A DNA stretch of 64,000 nucleotides from Porphyra umbilicalis (taxonomy: Eukaryota > Rhodophyta > Bangiophyceae > Bangiales > Bangiaceae). The stretch spans positions 62,001 through 126,000 of the forward strand of contig KV918980.1 in NCBI GenBank assembly GCA_002049455.2, written 5' to 3'. Below, piece by piece: positions 1 through 10,130 of this stretch. Position numbers and translations under genes: made by a program. Within the stretch, counting starts at the first letter, position 1, and the number at the start of each line of letters is the position of its first letter. The notes below the pieces were generated by a model that made no database searches, was not told the origin of the DNA, and was given only the letters and a program-made list of their open reading frames with translations.

Positions 1-515
1 ACAGATGCAGCGCGTCGACGGCCATGGCCGGCACTGCAGCGGACCGACCGCATCCCGAATGCAGGCGCCTCGCGTCTGCCTGACGACGCGGCGACGGGCT
101 GGGCGGCCTTCCGAGTGGCGACGCCGCCGCCGCCGCTGCACTCGCGTGCATGCCACGGCTGTGAGCGTGCCCGCCCGCCGCGACCGCCGGCCGGCGCACT
201 TGCCGCCGTCCCCGTGCGCGACGTGCGCAGCGCGGCGAATCGGTCGCTGCCACCGCCGCGGCCGCTGGGCGGGCGGGGGGGGGTGGTGGCACGCCGGTCC
301 GGCTCATGCGCGGCGCCTGCACGGCCCCACCGGGAATGGGGAAGCGCCCGACCGCCAACGTCAGGTCAGCGTTTGTATGTACGGTCTGAATTGGGCACGA
401 GACGTGACGCCGTCTCCCAGATCAGGCAAGTCCCTGCCTGCGTCGGAAACAAGCATCAAAGCACAAAAACTAAAGTTTGATGACACCTTTCACCCCAAAA
501 TGTGTGCAACGTGGC
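1..515. repeat. Upstream module of the ten-Cys gene family, copy at window edge
   Basis: This stretch is closely similar to the reverse complement of about 10131-10633, which lies directly upstream of the ten-Cys gene at 10852. A shorter similar block is found at about 5498-5870, upstream of the ten-Cys gene at 5274. Shared landmarks include the GACGGCCATGGCCGGCAC stretch near one end and the AAACAAGCATCAAAGCA stretch near the other. The orientation here equals that of the module at 5.5 kb, whose gene reads leftwards. I infer that another member of the family may lie just left of the window on the minus strand. Long open frames in this stretch are Arg/Pro/Ala-rich and are not believed to be coding. 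Confidence 0.7.
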
Positions 516-1160
516 CGAAGTCTGACTTCGTCGGCCGCCGCCCCTGCACAGTGCGGTCTAAACCAGATTCCCTGAATGGTAAATTCCAGGCACGTGTGTG
601 CAATACCCTGGCCTTCAGGGCGGTGGCGCGCTCGGCGACGCATCGACACCGGGCACGCCGGCCGGCTCCATGGCCGCGAGCACGCACGAGGGCACGTACA
701 GCCACGTTGCCGTGGCGGGGGGGGGCGTGGGGCGGGGAAAGGGGTGCCGTCGCCGCCACCGCAGCGGCGGCGGCCCGCCGGCGTGGCGCAACGCCCATGG
801 GCGGGGCCGTCACCCCGCCGCGCAGCGCACCTGCGTGCGGCCAAAACGGCGCATGGGCGCGCGGGTGAGATCGACCGCCGCGCGACGGGGCGCCTCTAAC
901 CGCGCCGGTAGATGGCGTCAGCAACCGCCGACGCGCCGCCGCAGCAAAAGCCAGCGCGCAGGCGCGATCACCCGCGGGTCATCGTGGGCGCTTCGAACCC
1001 CGGAAGTCGCTGGGCGTGGTCGCCGCGCGCAACTCGAGGCGGTGGGGGGGGGCAGGGGGGCACGCGCCGTCCGGGCCCTGTGACCCCTGTGGCAGGACAG
1101 TCCTTAGCAGCCACGTAACTTCATTCGCTTTTAGCGTCATCGCGACCCTTGCAACACTGA

Positions 1161-2053
1161 GGCCCTTTCTCAGCAGTTCCTTCGTTCATGTGACTCTTCG
1201 TGTGGCGAGCTCTCAGCTTAGAAAGGTCGCAGTGGGTTGTCCCTTCATGTGACAGTGTGAGGCGGAAAATTTTCGATGAATTTAACGTAAGTGATAGTCG
1301 GTCAAAGGGCTGACTTCGAGCGCTCGGTTGCTGGGCTCGGCACGGGCGCACACCGATGCGGTAAAACACCGTGGTTCAACATATGCTATGAGGGCGACGC
1401 CTTCGTCGCCCTCGCCTCGTTGCCGGCGCCTCGTTGCCGAGCCAGACAGCCTGAAATTGAACCCTTGGCGCCACGTTCGCCGCACCAGGATCGCCTCGCT
1501 GGATGGTCCATGCAGCAGGCTGTGCAGAGCCGGAGCAGAAGTCCGTTGGGGGGTCACCTTGGGCCCGCCATGATACCTGCAGCGTACGCTCATATCGCGC
1601 TGTGGGCGTACTGAGGAATCCTCGAATTTATGTTGTCGTACAGAAACGGGGACGGAGAGGCGGCCATCTGCCACAGAGCAGCATAGGGGGCCAGCTGGTC
1701 GTTCGGACAAGGCTGGGGGGCGTGGGGCGTCGCCGACGAAGGGGGAAGACGTGGCCCGACTCGACTGTGGCGTCGCTTTCGGCTGCAGCCAGCAGGAGCC
1801 GACGGACTCGAATGTCCATCACACCAGTCGATTTGGAATTGGTTGTTTCCAAATTCGCACTTAAAACCGTTCCACAAGACCAGGACGCCGCAAGGTCGAT
1901 GTGATCACATGAAGCAACGTCGGAAAGTTCTTTTCCGACGTTGCTTCGTGTGATCACATGTGATCACATTGTTTCGCGTTGCAGCCAATAGCTGGCCGCC
2001 CCACATCGTCACATGAACCGTCACACAAACCAAGCCGCAGCTAAGAAAGGGCC
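1161..2053. mobile_element. 893-bp non-autonomous DNA transposon (MITE-like), TSD TGA
   Basis: The element starts GGCCCTTTCTCAGC and ends GCTAAGAAAGGGCC, so the termini are inverted repeats with one mismatch in 14 bases. It is flanked by TGA at 1158-1160 and 2054-2056; the paralogous site near 43.43 kb has a single TGA and no insert. TTCATGTGAC motifs recur just inside both ends. No transposase is visible. A 3-bp duplication with GGCC-type ends is reminiscent of the PIF/Harbinger group, but the usual TWA target is not met, so the superfamily is uncertain. Confidence 0.8.
1900..1958. repeat. 27-bp-arm hairpin inside the 893-bp element
   Basis: Bases 1900-1926 and 1932-1958 are inverted copies with one mismatch, separated by five bases. 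The arms contain TGATCACA and AAGCAACGTCGGAAA. The hairpin lies about 95 bases inside the right end of the transposon, a usual place for a subterminal structure or a nested palindrome. Confidence 0.85.
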
Positions 2054-2131
2054 TGACACGCGCTCAGATCCGTGAGGACACGAATGCAGACTGCCACCTC
2101 TGAAACAGAGAGCAAGTCTCTGATCTAAGTA

Positions 2132-2529
2132 TTGCTGATCCCCGAATTTTGTCCTGGTGGACAGAGACTGACTTGCGGACCCACTCTGTCCACCAATCAG
2201 ATGCGCCCCTGGGACTGACTTAGTGCTCCTGATTGCTTACATGTGCCCATACAGCCTGGAAATCAATATCAGCTCCTCTTTTTTTCTGCACTTCTGGGCA
2301 GGAGACAGTAGAAAATCTCAAGATCTCGCGTGGGCCGCTTGCTCCGTGCCAAGAAAAGCGGATCCAGCGGCAATAAACAGTGAGTTATGCTAGATGCAAG
2401 GTCCTGCCACCGAATGCGGGCTTTCTATTGGCTTCGATGCCTTCTTACTGTCGTTTTAGACCAATAGAGTGCTTGTATTCACAGTCAGTCTCTGTCTCTG
2501 TCCCCCGGGACAAAATTCGGGATCAGCAA
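2132..2529. mobile_element. 398-bp MITE with long TIRs and TA target duplication
   Basis: The left end reads TTGCTGATCCCCGAATTTTG and the right end is its near-perfect inverse. Similarity of the ends continues for about 36-46 bases through GACAGAGAC. TA flanks both sides (2130-2131 and 2530-2531), whereas the inverted paralogue near 43.34 kb has one TA and no insert. TA duplication and long TIRs fit a Tc1/mariner-type (Stowaway-like) MITE. It carries no coding capacity. Confidence 0.85.
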
Positions 2530-2569
2530 TATATGTGTGCACCACTACACTTTGAGAGCACCCTGTCCT

Positions 2570-3830
2570 AAAGTCCATGGAATTCGATTGTAGTCCAGAT
2601 TTTCGGGGCCCGCTCCACTCGTCGGCCGTCTCTCGCAGCGGCTCCGGTGACGCGCTCCTCCCCTCTGCGGCGCGGTTTCGCACGCCATCCCCGCCCCCCC
2701 TCTCCCTCTACTCCCATCTTGTCCTAGTGCGCGAGTCCGCGGCGGCTGCCGGCCATGGTGGGTGTTGTTGAAGAGACGGCGGGAGGCGGCGCACGCGCCG
2801 CCGCTGGCGGTGAGGGGGGGGGGGAGCGCATCGGGGGGGGGAGCCGCATGCCACGCACCCGCGTACCGGCAGTGGTGACGCTGCCCGTGTGGAGGGGACC
2901 ACTGCTGGCGCGTCCACGCGGGGACGCTGCGGCCACACGGCCGGAAGCGGCCGCTCGAACCGTCGCCTCGCGCCCGGCCTCCCCGGCCTCTGCAACGACG
3001 GGTGGAAGCGCAGGTTCCCGCCACAATCGTCGGCGGCGGCGGCGACGGCGTCAACCACCCGCGCTCCCACCCGCGCCGGTCGGGGACGCTCGGGGCGGCG
3101 GCGACGGCAGGCGGTGGTGGCGCCCCCGTCGTCGCCGCGGGGGTGGCCACGGGAGCTCCCCCGCCGCCAGTGCCGACGACGGGCGCGCGCGCCCGCGCAA
3201 CGACTGGTCGCGCGGCAGACGCGGCGGGTGCATGACGCCCCTCGTGACGGCGGCAGCGGCGGCGGCCAAGGTGGCGGCGACACGCGCGGGCGCGTCGGGG
3301 CGACCGCGTCGGCTCGGCCGCGGCCGACCGCACGCCGCCCGCACGGGCGTCGCCCCGACCACCGCCGCCCGCCGCACCCGCGGCGAGGCGCGCGCGCGGC
3401 GCGCCCGGCGGCGGGGCGCGACCGCTCCGCCATACGACGGAGCTGTCGCGCCTCACCGCGAGGCCTCGGCCGTGGCCGACGCGTCGGCCGCGGTGCCGGG
3501 CGCGCGTCCGACGGGCCAACACGGGGGGGCGGACGGAGACGGGGAAGGGGCGGGATGGAAAGAGGGGGGGAAGGGGGGGACGCACCCCCCCGCCGCGCCC
3601 GCCGCCAGCACGGTCCCGTGGTCTTGGCGGGGGCGGCACGGACCACGCGTGTCGCCAAGCCGCTGGTGGTCGTGCCTGTAGGGGCCCCCGCACGGGCTGC
3701 CGGCAGCCGCCGCTGGGGCGCCCCGTCGTGCTCCCGCGATGGCGCCGCGGCGGCGTGTTGCGGCTGGCCGGCGGCCAGCGGCCGACCGGCCGTTGCTGGG
3801 CGGTTGCTCGCCGAGAGCGGCGGAAGCGGC
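2570..3830. other. GC-rich stretch, no supported gene
   Basis: Long open frames occur on both strands here, but all are Arg/Ala/Pro/Gly-rich by-products of the base composition. I see no domain, signal peptide or conserved motif. Confidence 0.5.
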
Positions 3831-3949
3831 TCCTCAACGCACAGCAGAGAGAGTGGCACCACGTCGAGGCTGTGGGGGACCAGGAGATTGCCGCCGGTCC
3901 AGGCTACAAAGTCGCAGCCGGCGACGGCGGCGGCGGCGGCAGCGGGGGT

Positions 3950-4340
3950 GTCGGCAGTGTCGGCCGTGGAAGGAGCGCCGGGCAGCATCCTCCCGACGGC
4001 CGAGCGGGCAACGGCAGTACGTCAGGGAGCACCTTCACATCCGTCGTGGATGGTGGCTCCGGTGGGAAGGGCGTAAGAGGTGCCCTTCCAAGGGGCAGCG
4101 TCGGCGCTGCCGGCGGCCATGACACCCACGCCGGCAGGCGGCGAGCCGCGGCAGAGGCGGTCACCGCCAAGAGGCCGACCGCGCCGGTCGTGTCGTCAGC
4201 AGTGTACACGGCACATCCGCTATGGAGCACCAATCCGCCGGTGAGTGTGTCCCTGGCGTCGACGGAGCGACCGGGGCAGAAGCGCCGCGGCTCGGGCGCC
4301 GGTCCGTCTCTGTGTCGACGCGTGGCGGCATACACTGTAG
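3950..4340. other. Conserved ORF block, strand undecided (left copy)
   Basis: The plus-strand frame from 3728 to 4441 and the minus-strand frame from 4392 to 3904 both stay open, and both are preserved in the right arm (minus 12362-11697 and plus 11893-12198). The plus-strand reading keeps HPLWSTNPPVSVSLAST. The minus-strand reading keeps LPAWVSW and SGC.VYTADD (one variable residue). Substitutions between copies hit all codon positions of either frame, so I cannot tell which, if either, is under protein selection. No family is recognised. Confidence 0.3.
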
Positions 4341-4890
4341 AAGCCGAGGCAACACTGACGTGGATTGAGGTTGGACGAGAAAAACAAGCCACGTGTCACC
4401 AATCACGCCTCAGCTCAAATCGCGCGCCGGCGGGCGATTGACCACGGTGCGGCTGGAGCACCGGTAGCTCGCAGTAGACCGCGGTCGCCGTCAGAGTCTG
4501 TCGTCTCTGTTGCTTGACGCTGGCCCTACATTTTCAATTTTTAGAGCTCTTCTACACGCACAAAGCTGCACATCGCTGTTGGCAGCCATCGTGGGTCCGC
4601 ATTGTCCGTGATAGCTCCATCGAGTAAGTTCTTACTTCCTCGGGGACCCCACAATCACCTCGGCACATACCAAAAACAGGCGCTGAGAGGTGCCCATGAG
4701 TGTCGTTGCCACAAACAGAAAATCGTTCTTTGTACTCCGATAACCCCGCGACACAGCTTGCAGTTCTATACACAGAGATGCACCAACAAGCGATGGTCCA
4801 CCAGGCCCGACAGGGCCCGTTGACCTGGACCACCTGAGCAGGTTGGCCACACAGCCACCTCCCCCGCCACCCAAACCCCATCTCAACCAC

Positions 4891-5274
4891 CTACAGCGGC
4901 CCGTTGTAGCGCAGCACCGTGCGCACGTTGCCCACCTCGCACGGGCACACGCCATTGGCCGCCACCGGCCCGGTGCACTCGTGGACCGCCTCGACGCACT
5001 GCAAGTCACAGTTGCCCCTGCCCTCCGCGTCGCAATAGTAGATGCTCGTTTCCGGGGTGGTGACCTTGCACCACGGGTCGTCGCTGGTCGCCGTGAAGGT
5101 GACCACGTCGCGGGGGGCGGTCATGACCGAGCAGCGGCACCAGCCGAGGAAGCGCCCAACGTCGGCGGTGCTGGTGCACGTCTGCTGCGCGGCGACGGGG
5201 GCGGCGGCGAGGCAAAGGAGGGTGGTGGCGGCCATCAGGAGGGCGGCGGGCGCCACGGCGCGGAAGCCGGCCAT
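4891..5274 (-). CDS. Small secreted ten-cysteine protein, copy A
   Basis: 127 residues. The ATG at 5274 is chosen because it is directly followed by a classical signal peptide (hydrophobic core about residues 8-24, AxA-type site near residue 29) and because the same start is conserved in the copy at 10852. The mature part of about 98 residues holds ten cysteines in the order TC, WC, RC, PWC, YYC, NC, QC, EC, VC, PC, so up to five disulphides are possible. No database family is recognised; a secreted wall, matrix or defence role is only inference. It differs from the copy at 10852 by two adjacent residues (TA versus AS just after the first cysteine), so the duplication is recent or homogenised by conversion. 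The upstream and 3' flanks are also shared with that copy. Confidence 0.85.
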   Translation of the reverse strand: MAGFRAVAPAALLMAATTLLCLAAAPVAAQQTCTSTADVGRFLGWCRCSVMTAPRDVVTFTATSDDPWCKVTTPETSIYYCDAEGRGNCDLQCVEAVHECTGPVAANGVCPCEVGNVRTVLRYNGPL

Positions 5275-5497
5275 GATGAGGGGAGGGGGAGCCGCGAAAC
5301 GAAACGTCGGGCGGGGGGTGGGGGCGTGGAGGAGATGGAGACAAGGAGCAAAAAGGGCGTGTTGAGGGTTAAGAGTGATGGGGAGGAGAAGAGGCAGTCG
5401 ATGAAAGGGCTGGCGGGTGGTGTGGGTGTGAGATGAGGGGCAGAGGTGGACGCTCTCGACCACCCCGGGCCGCTTCTTGTACAAACTCTGGCAACGG

Positions 5498-5870
5498 ATG
5501 CAGCGCGTTGACGGCCATGGCCGGCACAGCAGCGGACCGGCTGCCACCCCCCACAGCCGCCTCTCGCCCGCGTCTTCCGGCGACCGCCTCTGCCCGGCGA
5601 TGAGGCGCCGGGCCAGCCGGCCCGTCGAGTAGCGACGCCGCCTCCGCGCTCCATCCCTTTGCGCGGCCGCCACGGCTGCGAGCGTGCGCGCCAGCCGCGA
5701 CCGCCGGCCGGCGCACTCGCCGCCGTCCCAGCGCCCGACGGGCGAGGCGCGGTGAATCGGTCGCTGCCGCCGCGGCGGCCGCGGGGCGGGGGGGAGGGGT
5801 TGGCGGCCGGCCGGTTCAACTCAAACGCGGCGCCTGCACGGCGAACGGGAATCGGCGAGCACGGCCGACA
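5498..5870. repeat. Upstream module of ten-Cys gene A
   Basis: This block is similar to 1-515 and to the reverse complement of 10131-10633. It lies about 220 bp upstream of the start of copy A. Since it precedes each close family member it may contain shared promoter elements, but no specific site can be named. Confidence 0.6.
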
Positions 5871-6056
5871 CGTGGGAATTCTTCTTGTAGGGATTTTCGA
5901 CCGCCCCAACCAACAAAGGTTGCTAAAATTTTCATATGGAAAGACGTGGCAACAAGAAGAACAATGCTTTTAGTATTACTCAAAGACACCCTCAACACAA
6001 CCTCAAGCTTTGGGACGAGGCCACCCCCTCCTTCCGCTGCGTCCCCTCTCAGACAC

Positions 6057-6437
6057 CTACAGCGGCCCGTTGTAGCGCAGCACCGTGCGCACGTCCCCCA
6101 CCTTGCACGAGCACATGCCCAAGTCCACCGGCCCCGTGCACTCGTGGACCGCCTCGACGCACTGCAAGTCGCAGTTGCCCTTGCCCTCCGCGTCGCAATA
6201 GTAGATGCTCGTTTCCGGGGTGGTGACCTTGCACCACGGGTCGGGGTCGGCGGGGTTGAAGGTGATGGCGTCGCGGGGGGCGGTCATGACCGAGCAGCGG
6301 CACCAGCCGAGGAGGCGGCCAACGTCTGCGTCGCTGGCGCACGTCTGCGCGGCGGCGACGGGGGCGGCGGCGAGGCAAAGGAGGGTGGTGGCGGCCATCA
6401 GGAGGGCGGCGGGCGCCACGGCGCGGAAGCGGGCCAT
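6057..6437 (-). CDS. Small secreted ten-cysteine protein, copy B (diverged)
   Basis: 126 residues from the ATG at 6437, with the same architecture as copies A and C: a signal peptide ending near AAPVAAAQ, then ten cysteines at equivalent positions. It differs by about 18 residues and one deletion. The divergent stretches lie between the third and fourth cysteines (ITFNPADPDP in place of VTFTATSDDP) and before the ninth. The central block from PWCKVTTPETS to CTGPV and the C-terminal VRTVLRYNGPL are unchanged apart from one conservative R-to-K change. Only the coding part and immediate flanks align well with the other copies, so B is older than the A/C duplication. It reads the same way as copy A, 783 bp upstream of A's start. 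Confidence 0.85.
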   Translation of the reverse strand: MARFRAVAPAALLMAATTLLCLAAAPVAAAQTCASDADVGRLLGWCRCSVMTAPRDAITFNPADPDPWCKVTTPETSIYYCDAEGKGNCDLQCVEAVHECTGPVDLGMCSCKVGDVRTVLRYNGPL

Positions 6438-6639
6438 CGCGGGGGGAGGGGGAGAGCCGTGAAAAGGGCCTCTTGGCGGGGGTGGGAGTTGTGGGGGTGG
6501 GGAGACGAGGAGCGAGAGGGGTGTGTGGAGGGGTAGAAGGACCGGGGAGGAGAAGAGGCGGTCGATAGCAGAGCGGCTGGCTGGTGCGAGCGTAGGATGA
6601 CGGCCAGACGTGGACGCGCTTCTTCAAGACAAACCGCTT

Positions 6640-7860
6640 TTTATACAGAATCCGGCAACGGAAGCAGCGCCTCGACCACCCTTGGCCGGCGCGGCGGCAA
6701 GCCAGCTGCCACCCCCTCACAGCCGCCCCGCGCCCACGTCCGCCAGAGGACGTGGCAAGGGGCTGGCCGGCCGGTCGAGTGCAGCCGCCGCCGCCGCTCC
6801 CCTCGCGCAGAGGCCCCGGCTGGCACGCACGCGCGGGCAACAACGGCCGCCACCCCGCGCGCACTTGCGGTCGCCCCCCGCGCCCGCAGCCGAGCGCGGG
6901 GCGCGCGGGGGGGGTGGCGGCCACAGCCGGCGGGGCACAAACGCAGGGCGGGGGCGGCCAGGGGGATCGGCGACAGGTGACGGCACGCGCAGGGGGGGCG
7001 GAGCAGCCGGCGCGGCGCCGCGGGGGGCGCTTCCAGGCACATCTGCGCCGCCGGGGTGCGGCACGACCGCGCCTTTTGTGCAATGCATGCCTCTGCCTCG
7101 CCGTCGACGCTTGCGTCGCCCAAGGGCGGGAGGTCGCGGTGGGCACCCGGCAGAGCCGCGCCGGCCCCGTGCAGCCGGCGCCGCGTCAGAGCACGGCAAG
7201 GCCAACGGGGCGCAGATCAAATGCAGCGGGGGCGGCGACGGCCACCAACGCCGCTCCACTCCACCAATCCACGCTGCCTCGCGCATCCGCGCGTCGGCCC
7301 CCCCATCGGCACCCGCACCGCCACCGTCCAGCCCGACGGTGCCACCACGACCGCCCGCGCAGGGGGCAAGGGGAAGGGCGGGGGGATACCGCGCACGGCT
7401 TTGGCAGACGCCGCCGACGCTCGCGCACGACCCCCTCCGTCCCCCCCAACTCCTGCGGCAAGCGCTTGGGGGGAAGCGACCTACGCCGCCCGAGCCCGTC
7501 GCCGAGCCCCACCGCCGCGGCACCGAGAGCGGCGTCGCCCCGCGCGGGCGTCGCGTGCGCGGCGCCGGCAGTGTCGGTCGCAGCTGCGGCGGCACGAGCG
7601 GCCACCGGGTCCCCGTCGCCGGCCGCGGGGCGGCGGTGGCGAGCGAGCAATGATGGCACGGGCGCGACGGCGGCGGGCAACCCGGCGGCGCGCGCACCGG
7701 GTGCGACGACGCGCGTCCCGACCGACACCCCCCCCGAGCCCCGGGGTGCTCGTCCGCGCGCGCCTGGCCCGTCCCCCCCGCCCGGCAGCGGCGCGCCGCC
7801 GCCGCCGCCGGCGCCCCCCCCCCCCCCCCCCCCCTCACCGCGCCCACGGCGGCAGCGGGG
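6640..7860. other. GC-rich stretch, no supported gene
   Basis: There are open frames on both strands, one on the minus strand continuous with the last exon of the pseudouridine synthase gene. I find no recognisable domain and would not call a gene. A run of 21 C occurs at about 7814-7834. Confidence 0.4.
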
Positions 7861-7959
7861 CGACAAAGCGCCACCCCCCCCCTCCGCCGCGTAGGCGGCC
7901 GCCCACAACCAAATCTCGCGGGCGCCCCACACCCCCCCCCCGCGGGCGCCCACCCCCGC

Positions 7960-10001
7960 GCCGGCGCCGGCGCGACCGCGTCGCACACGGTGCAGTCGAG
8001 GGCGGCGCCCGCGGCGGCGAGGCGCCCGCCACCAACCACGTCGCCGAGGCGCAGGGGCGCCGCCCCGCCGTCGGCCCCGCGCGCGGCGGAGCGGGCGTCG
8101 GGCGACCGCAAGTAGCGCGCGTCGTTGGCAACGGGGTGGCCGAGGTGCCGCAGGTGCGCCCGGATTTGGTGGGTGCGCCCGGTGCGGGGGGTGGCGGTGA
8201 CCAGGGAGGTGTGCGTGAGCGGGTCGTACGCCGTGCGGCAAAAGTGCTGTCCCGTGCAAGCACACGGGGGAGGGAGCGGCGACAAGCGGGGGCACGCAAG
8301 ACAAGGAGGCCAGGCGCACGGAAGCGCCACACAGCAAAACCAACAATGGAAAGACAACAGCACTCGCACAGGGAGGTCGACGACCGCACAGCGACAGGTA
8401 CCGGTGTCAGAGAGGAACGGTTCCCACACGGCCGGCGGCGGCCGCCGGCGCACAAGGCGCGCCGCGGGGGCCAACACGGCCGCAACCGCCCGCGGCACGC
8501 GCCCGACGCGCGCGCACGCGGCGACCCCGTGGAGCTCGGGAGCGCGCGCCCACGTACCGTCTCGCACGCCTTGCCGGCGCCGTCGCGCACGCCCATCACC
8601 GTCCCCGTGGCCGGGTGCGGCGCCAGCGCCACCCGGCTGCAGTCGCCGGAAACAGACACGGGCGGTCCCCCGCCGGCCAAAAGTGCGCAAACCAAAGCAG
8701 CCCCCACGTCGAGCGTCAGCAGCAGCGCCCAGCGTTGCGGGCGGCACGTCGGCACGCGCGCCAGTCACCCCCGCGCCCCGCCAGAGGGAAATGGTCGCAA
8801 CGGCACCCCCCGCCGCGCAGGGAGGTCACCGCGCAGCCCGCCAGTCCCGCGGCCCCCCTCTGGTGCCACCCCACGCGACCACGCGCGCCAGTGACGCCCA
8901 CCCCACCCGCCGGCAGTGACCCGCGGTGCACCCCCCCCCCCCCCGCCGCCGCACCACGACTGCCGCGCCGACGGTCGAGCCCCCCCCCCCCCCCCCCCCC
9001 CCTCCCCCCCCACGTACCACACCACGTCGCCGTCGGGAAAGCGCCCCGCAACGCGCGCGACATACTCCTTGCGCACCCGCCGGGCGGCCAAGTCGCGCCC
9101 CGCGCCCGGGTCCCCCCCCCCCCCCCCCGGCGTCAGGAGCACCACCCCCCCCACGTCCATGTCGAGCCGGTTGGCGGCGGACCAGCCCGGGCCGTCGACG
9201 CCGAGGGGCGGGGGGGCGGATGGCCGCCCCCCCCCCCCCCCCCCCCCCCACGACTCACGCACGACGCCGAGGAGGGTGTTGCGCCAGTAGGCGCCCGACG
9301 GGCACGTCGGGATGCCCGGCGGTTTCACAACCGCGACGAGCGCGCCGCGCGTGTCGGCCCACCCGAGGTTGTCGAGGCGGCCGCCGACCCCCCCGCGGGG
9401 ACCCCCCGCGCCACCTCCCCCGCCCCGCCCGCCGCGAGCGCCGCCACCGCCGCCGCCGCAACGGGCGGCTCGTGCGCGTGGGCGGTCCAGCGGAGCTGGT
9501 CCCCCGCCGCCACCCGCGACCGGGCGCCGACGAGGGGCACCGACCGCTCCCGGGGGGTCCCGACGCCCGGCCCCGTGGCGAGGCGGAGGGAGCCCCGGCC
9601 GGCGGCGGCCACCCAGAAGGCGGGGGGGTGCGACGGGATGGCGCGCGAGAGCGTCAGCGCAAAGGGGGGGTGGTCGCCGCCGCCGCCGCCGTCGGCGCCG
9701 GGGGGGGGCGCCGCCCCCGGCGGCGGTCCGCCACGGGCAGTGTGCGGTGGCGTCGACGGGGGGGGGGGGGGGGGGGGGGGGTGACCCACCGCGGCTTGAC
9801 GCCAAACGCGTAGGTGCGCGCGGCGGGGAGGACGTAGCGGAGGCCGCGCGTCGTGACGGTGCCATTGTCGACCGGCAGGGGGGGGGGCGGGGGGGGGGGG
9901 GGGGGACGTGGACGCCCCACGACAAGCAGAGGTGGCACGGCGAGGGAGAGGAGGGCGGGGGCGGGGGGGGGGGGGAGCCGCCGCGGCCGCCAGCGCAACA
10001 T
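7960..10001 (-). CDS. RluA-family RNA pseudouridine synthase, split gene
   Basis: The protein would isomerise uridine to pseudouridine in tRNA or rRNA. In minus-strand order the pieces match the eukaryotic RPUSD/Pus9-like family: TVTTRGLRYVLPAA...KPRW (about 9870-9780), ALTLSRAIPSHP and HAHEPPV (about 9660-9450), VAVVKPPGIPTCPSG (about 9330), the catalytic-loop NRLDMDVGGVVLLT with its Asp (about 9170-9130), RKEYVARVAGRFPDG (about 9075-9035), GAGKACET (to 8558) and PRTGRTHQIRAHLRHLGHP (about 8190). Two phase-consistent introns, 9017-8637 and 8557-8247, join the last three exons. Upstream, the frame changes at C/G runs near 9400 and 9770. The ATG at 10001 is tentative. The 3' end is unclear; the last residues I trust are near 7985, and another intron may follow. 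The gene lies between the two inverted duplication arms. Confidence 0.7.
8247..8557 (-). other. Predicted intron 2 of the pseudouridine synthase gene
   Basis: The 5' splice site on the minus strand is ACG|GTACGTGGGC and the 3' site is GGGACAG|CACTTT. Removal joins GKACET in phase 0 to HFCRTAYDPL, as expected from the order of conserved RluA motifs. The length is 311 bp. Confidence 0.7.
8637..9017 (-). other. Predicted intron 1 of the pseudouridine synthase gene
   Basis: The 5' splice site on the minus strand is TGTG|GTACGTGGGG, followed by a long G run. The 3' site is CGACTGCAG|CCGGG. The phases match: two bases of a codon on the left and one on the right make a Cys codon. The length is 381 bp. 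Confidence 0.7.
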
Positions 10002-10130
10002 GGCACCGGCGGCGGCGCCGGTGGCGGGCGGCCGTCGGCATTGGTGGGGCGGCCGTCGCTCCGCACCGAGTCGCCGGCGTGGGGGGGCCCGAGGGCGGCG
10101 GCGGCCGACCAGGGGGGAGGACTGCCGCCA

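Larger units (their letters stand above)
583..2565. repeat. Dispersed repeat, copy 1, interrupted by two transposons
   Basis: Bases about 583-1160, 2054-2131 and 2532-2565 together match the reverse complement of about 43305-44017. The two gaps in the match are exactly the two inverted-repeat-bounded elements at 1161-2053 and 2132-2529. The 43 kb copy is therefore an empty-site paralogue for both insertions. Landmarks shared by both copies include the segment around TTTAGCGTCATCGCGACCC and the segment around ACACGAATGCAGACTGCC. No conserved protein is seen in the repeat, and its nature is unknown. Confidence 0.8.
3830..5870. repeat. Left arm of an inverted segmental duplication
   Basis: Read on the minus strand, this stretch matches about 10270-12310 on the plus strand, including the ten-Cys gene, its 3' flank of about 330 bp and a distal ORF-bearing block (about 3950-4440 against 11697-12200). 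Identity is highest over the gene and its 3' flank, and falls off distally with small indels. The arms enclose the third family member (6057) and the pseudouridine synthase gene. Confidence 0.8.

Noticed and set aside
5-868. 287-codon plus-strand frame at the window start
   Set aside because: It runs through the promoter module and into the dispersed repeat; its duplicated counterpart at 10.1-10.6 kb is not conserved as protein.
2545-3988. Frames of over 400 codons on the minus strand
   Set aside because: Arg/Pro/Ala composition with no motif. Equally long frames exist on the other strand, as expected where stops are rare.
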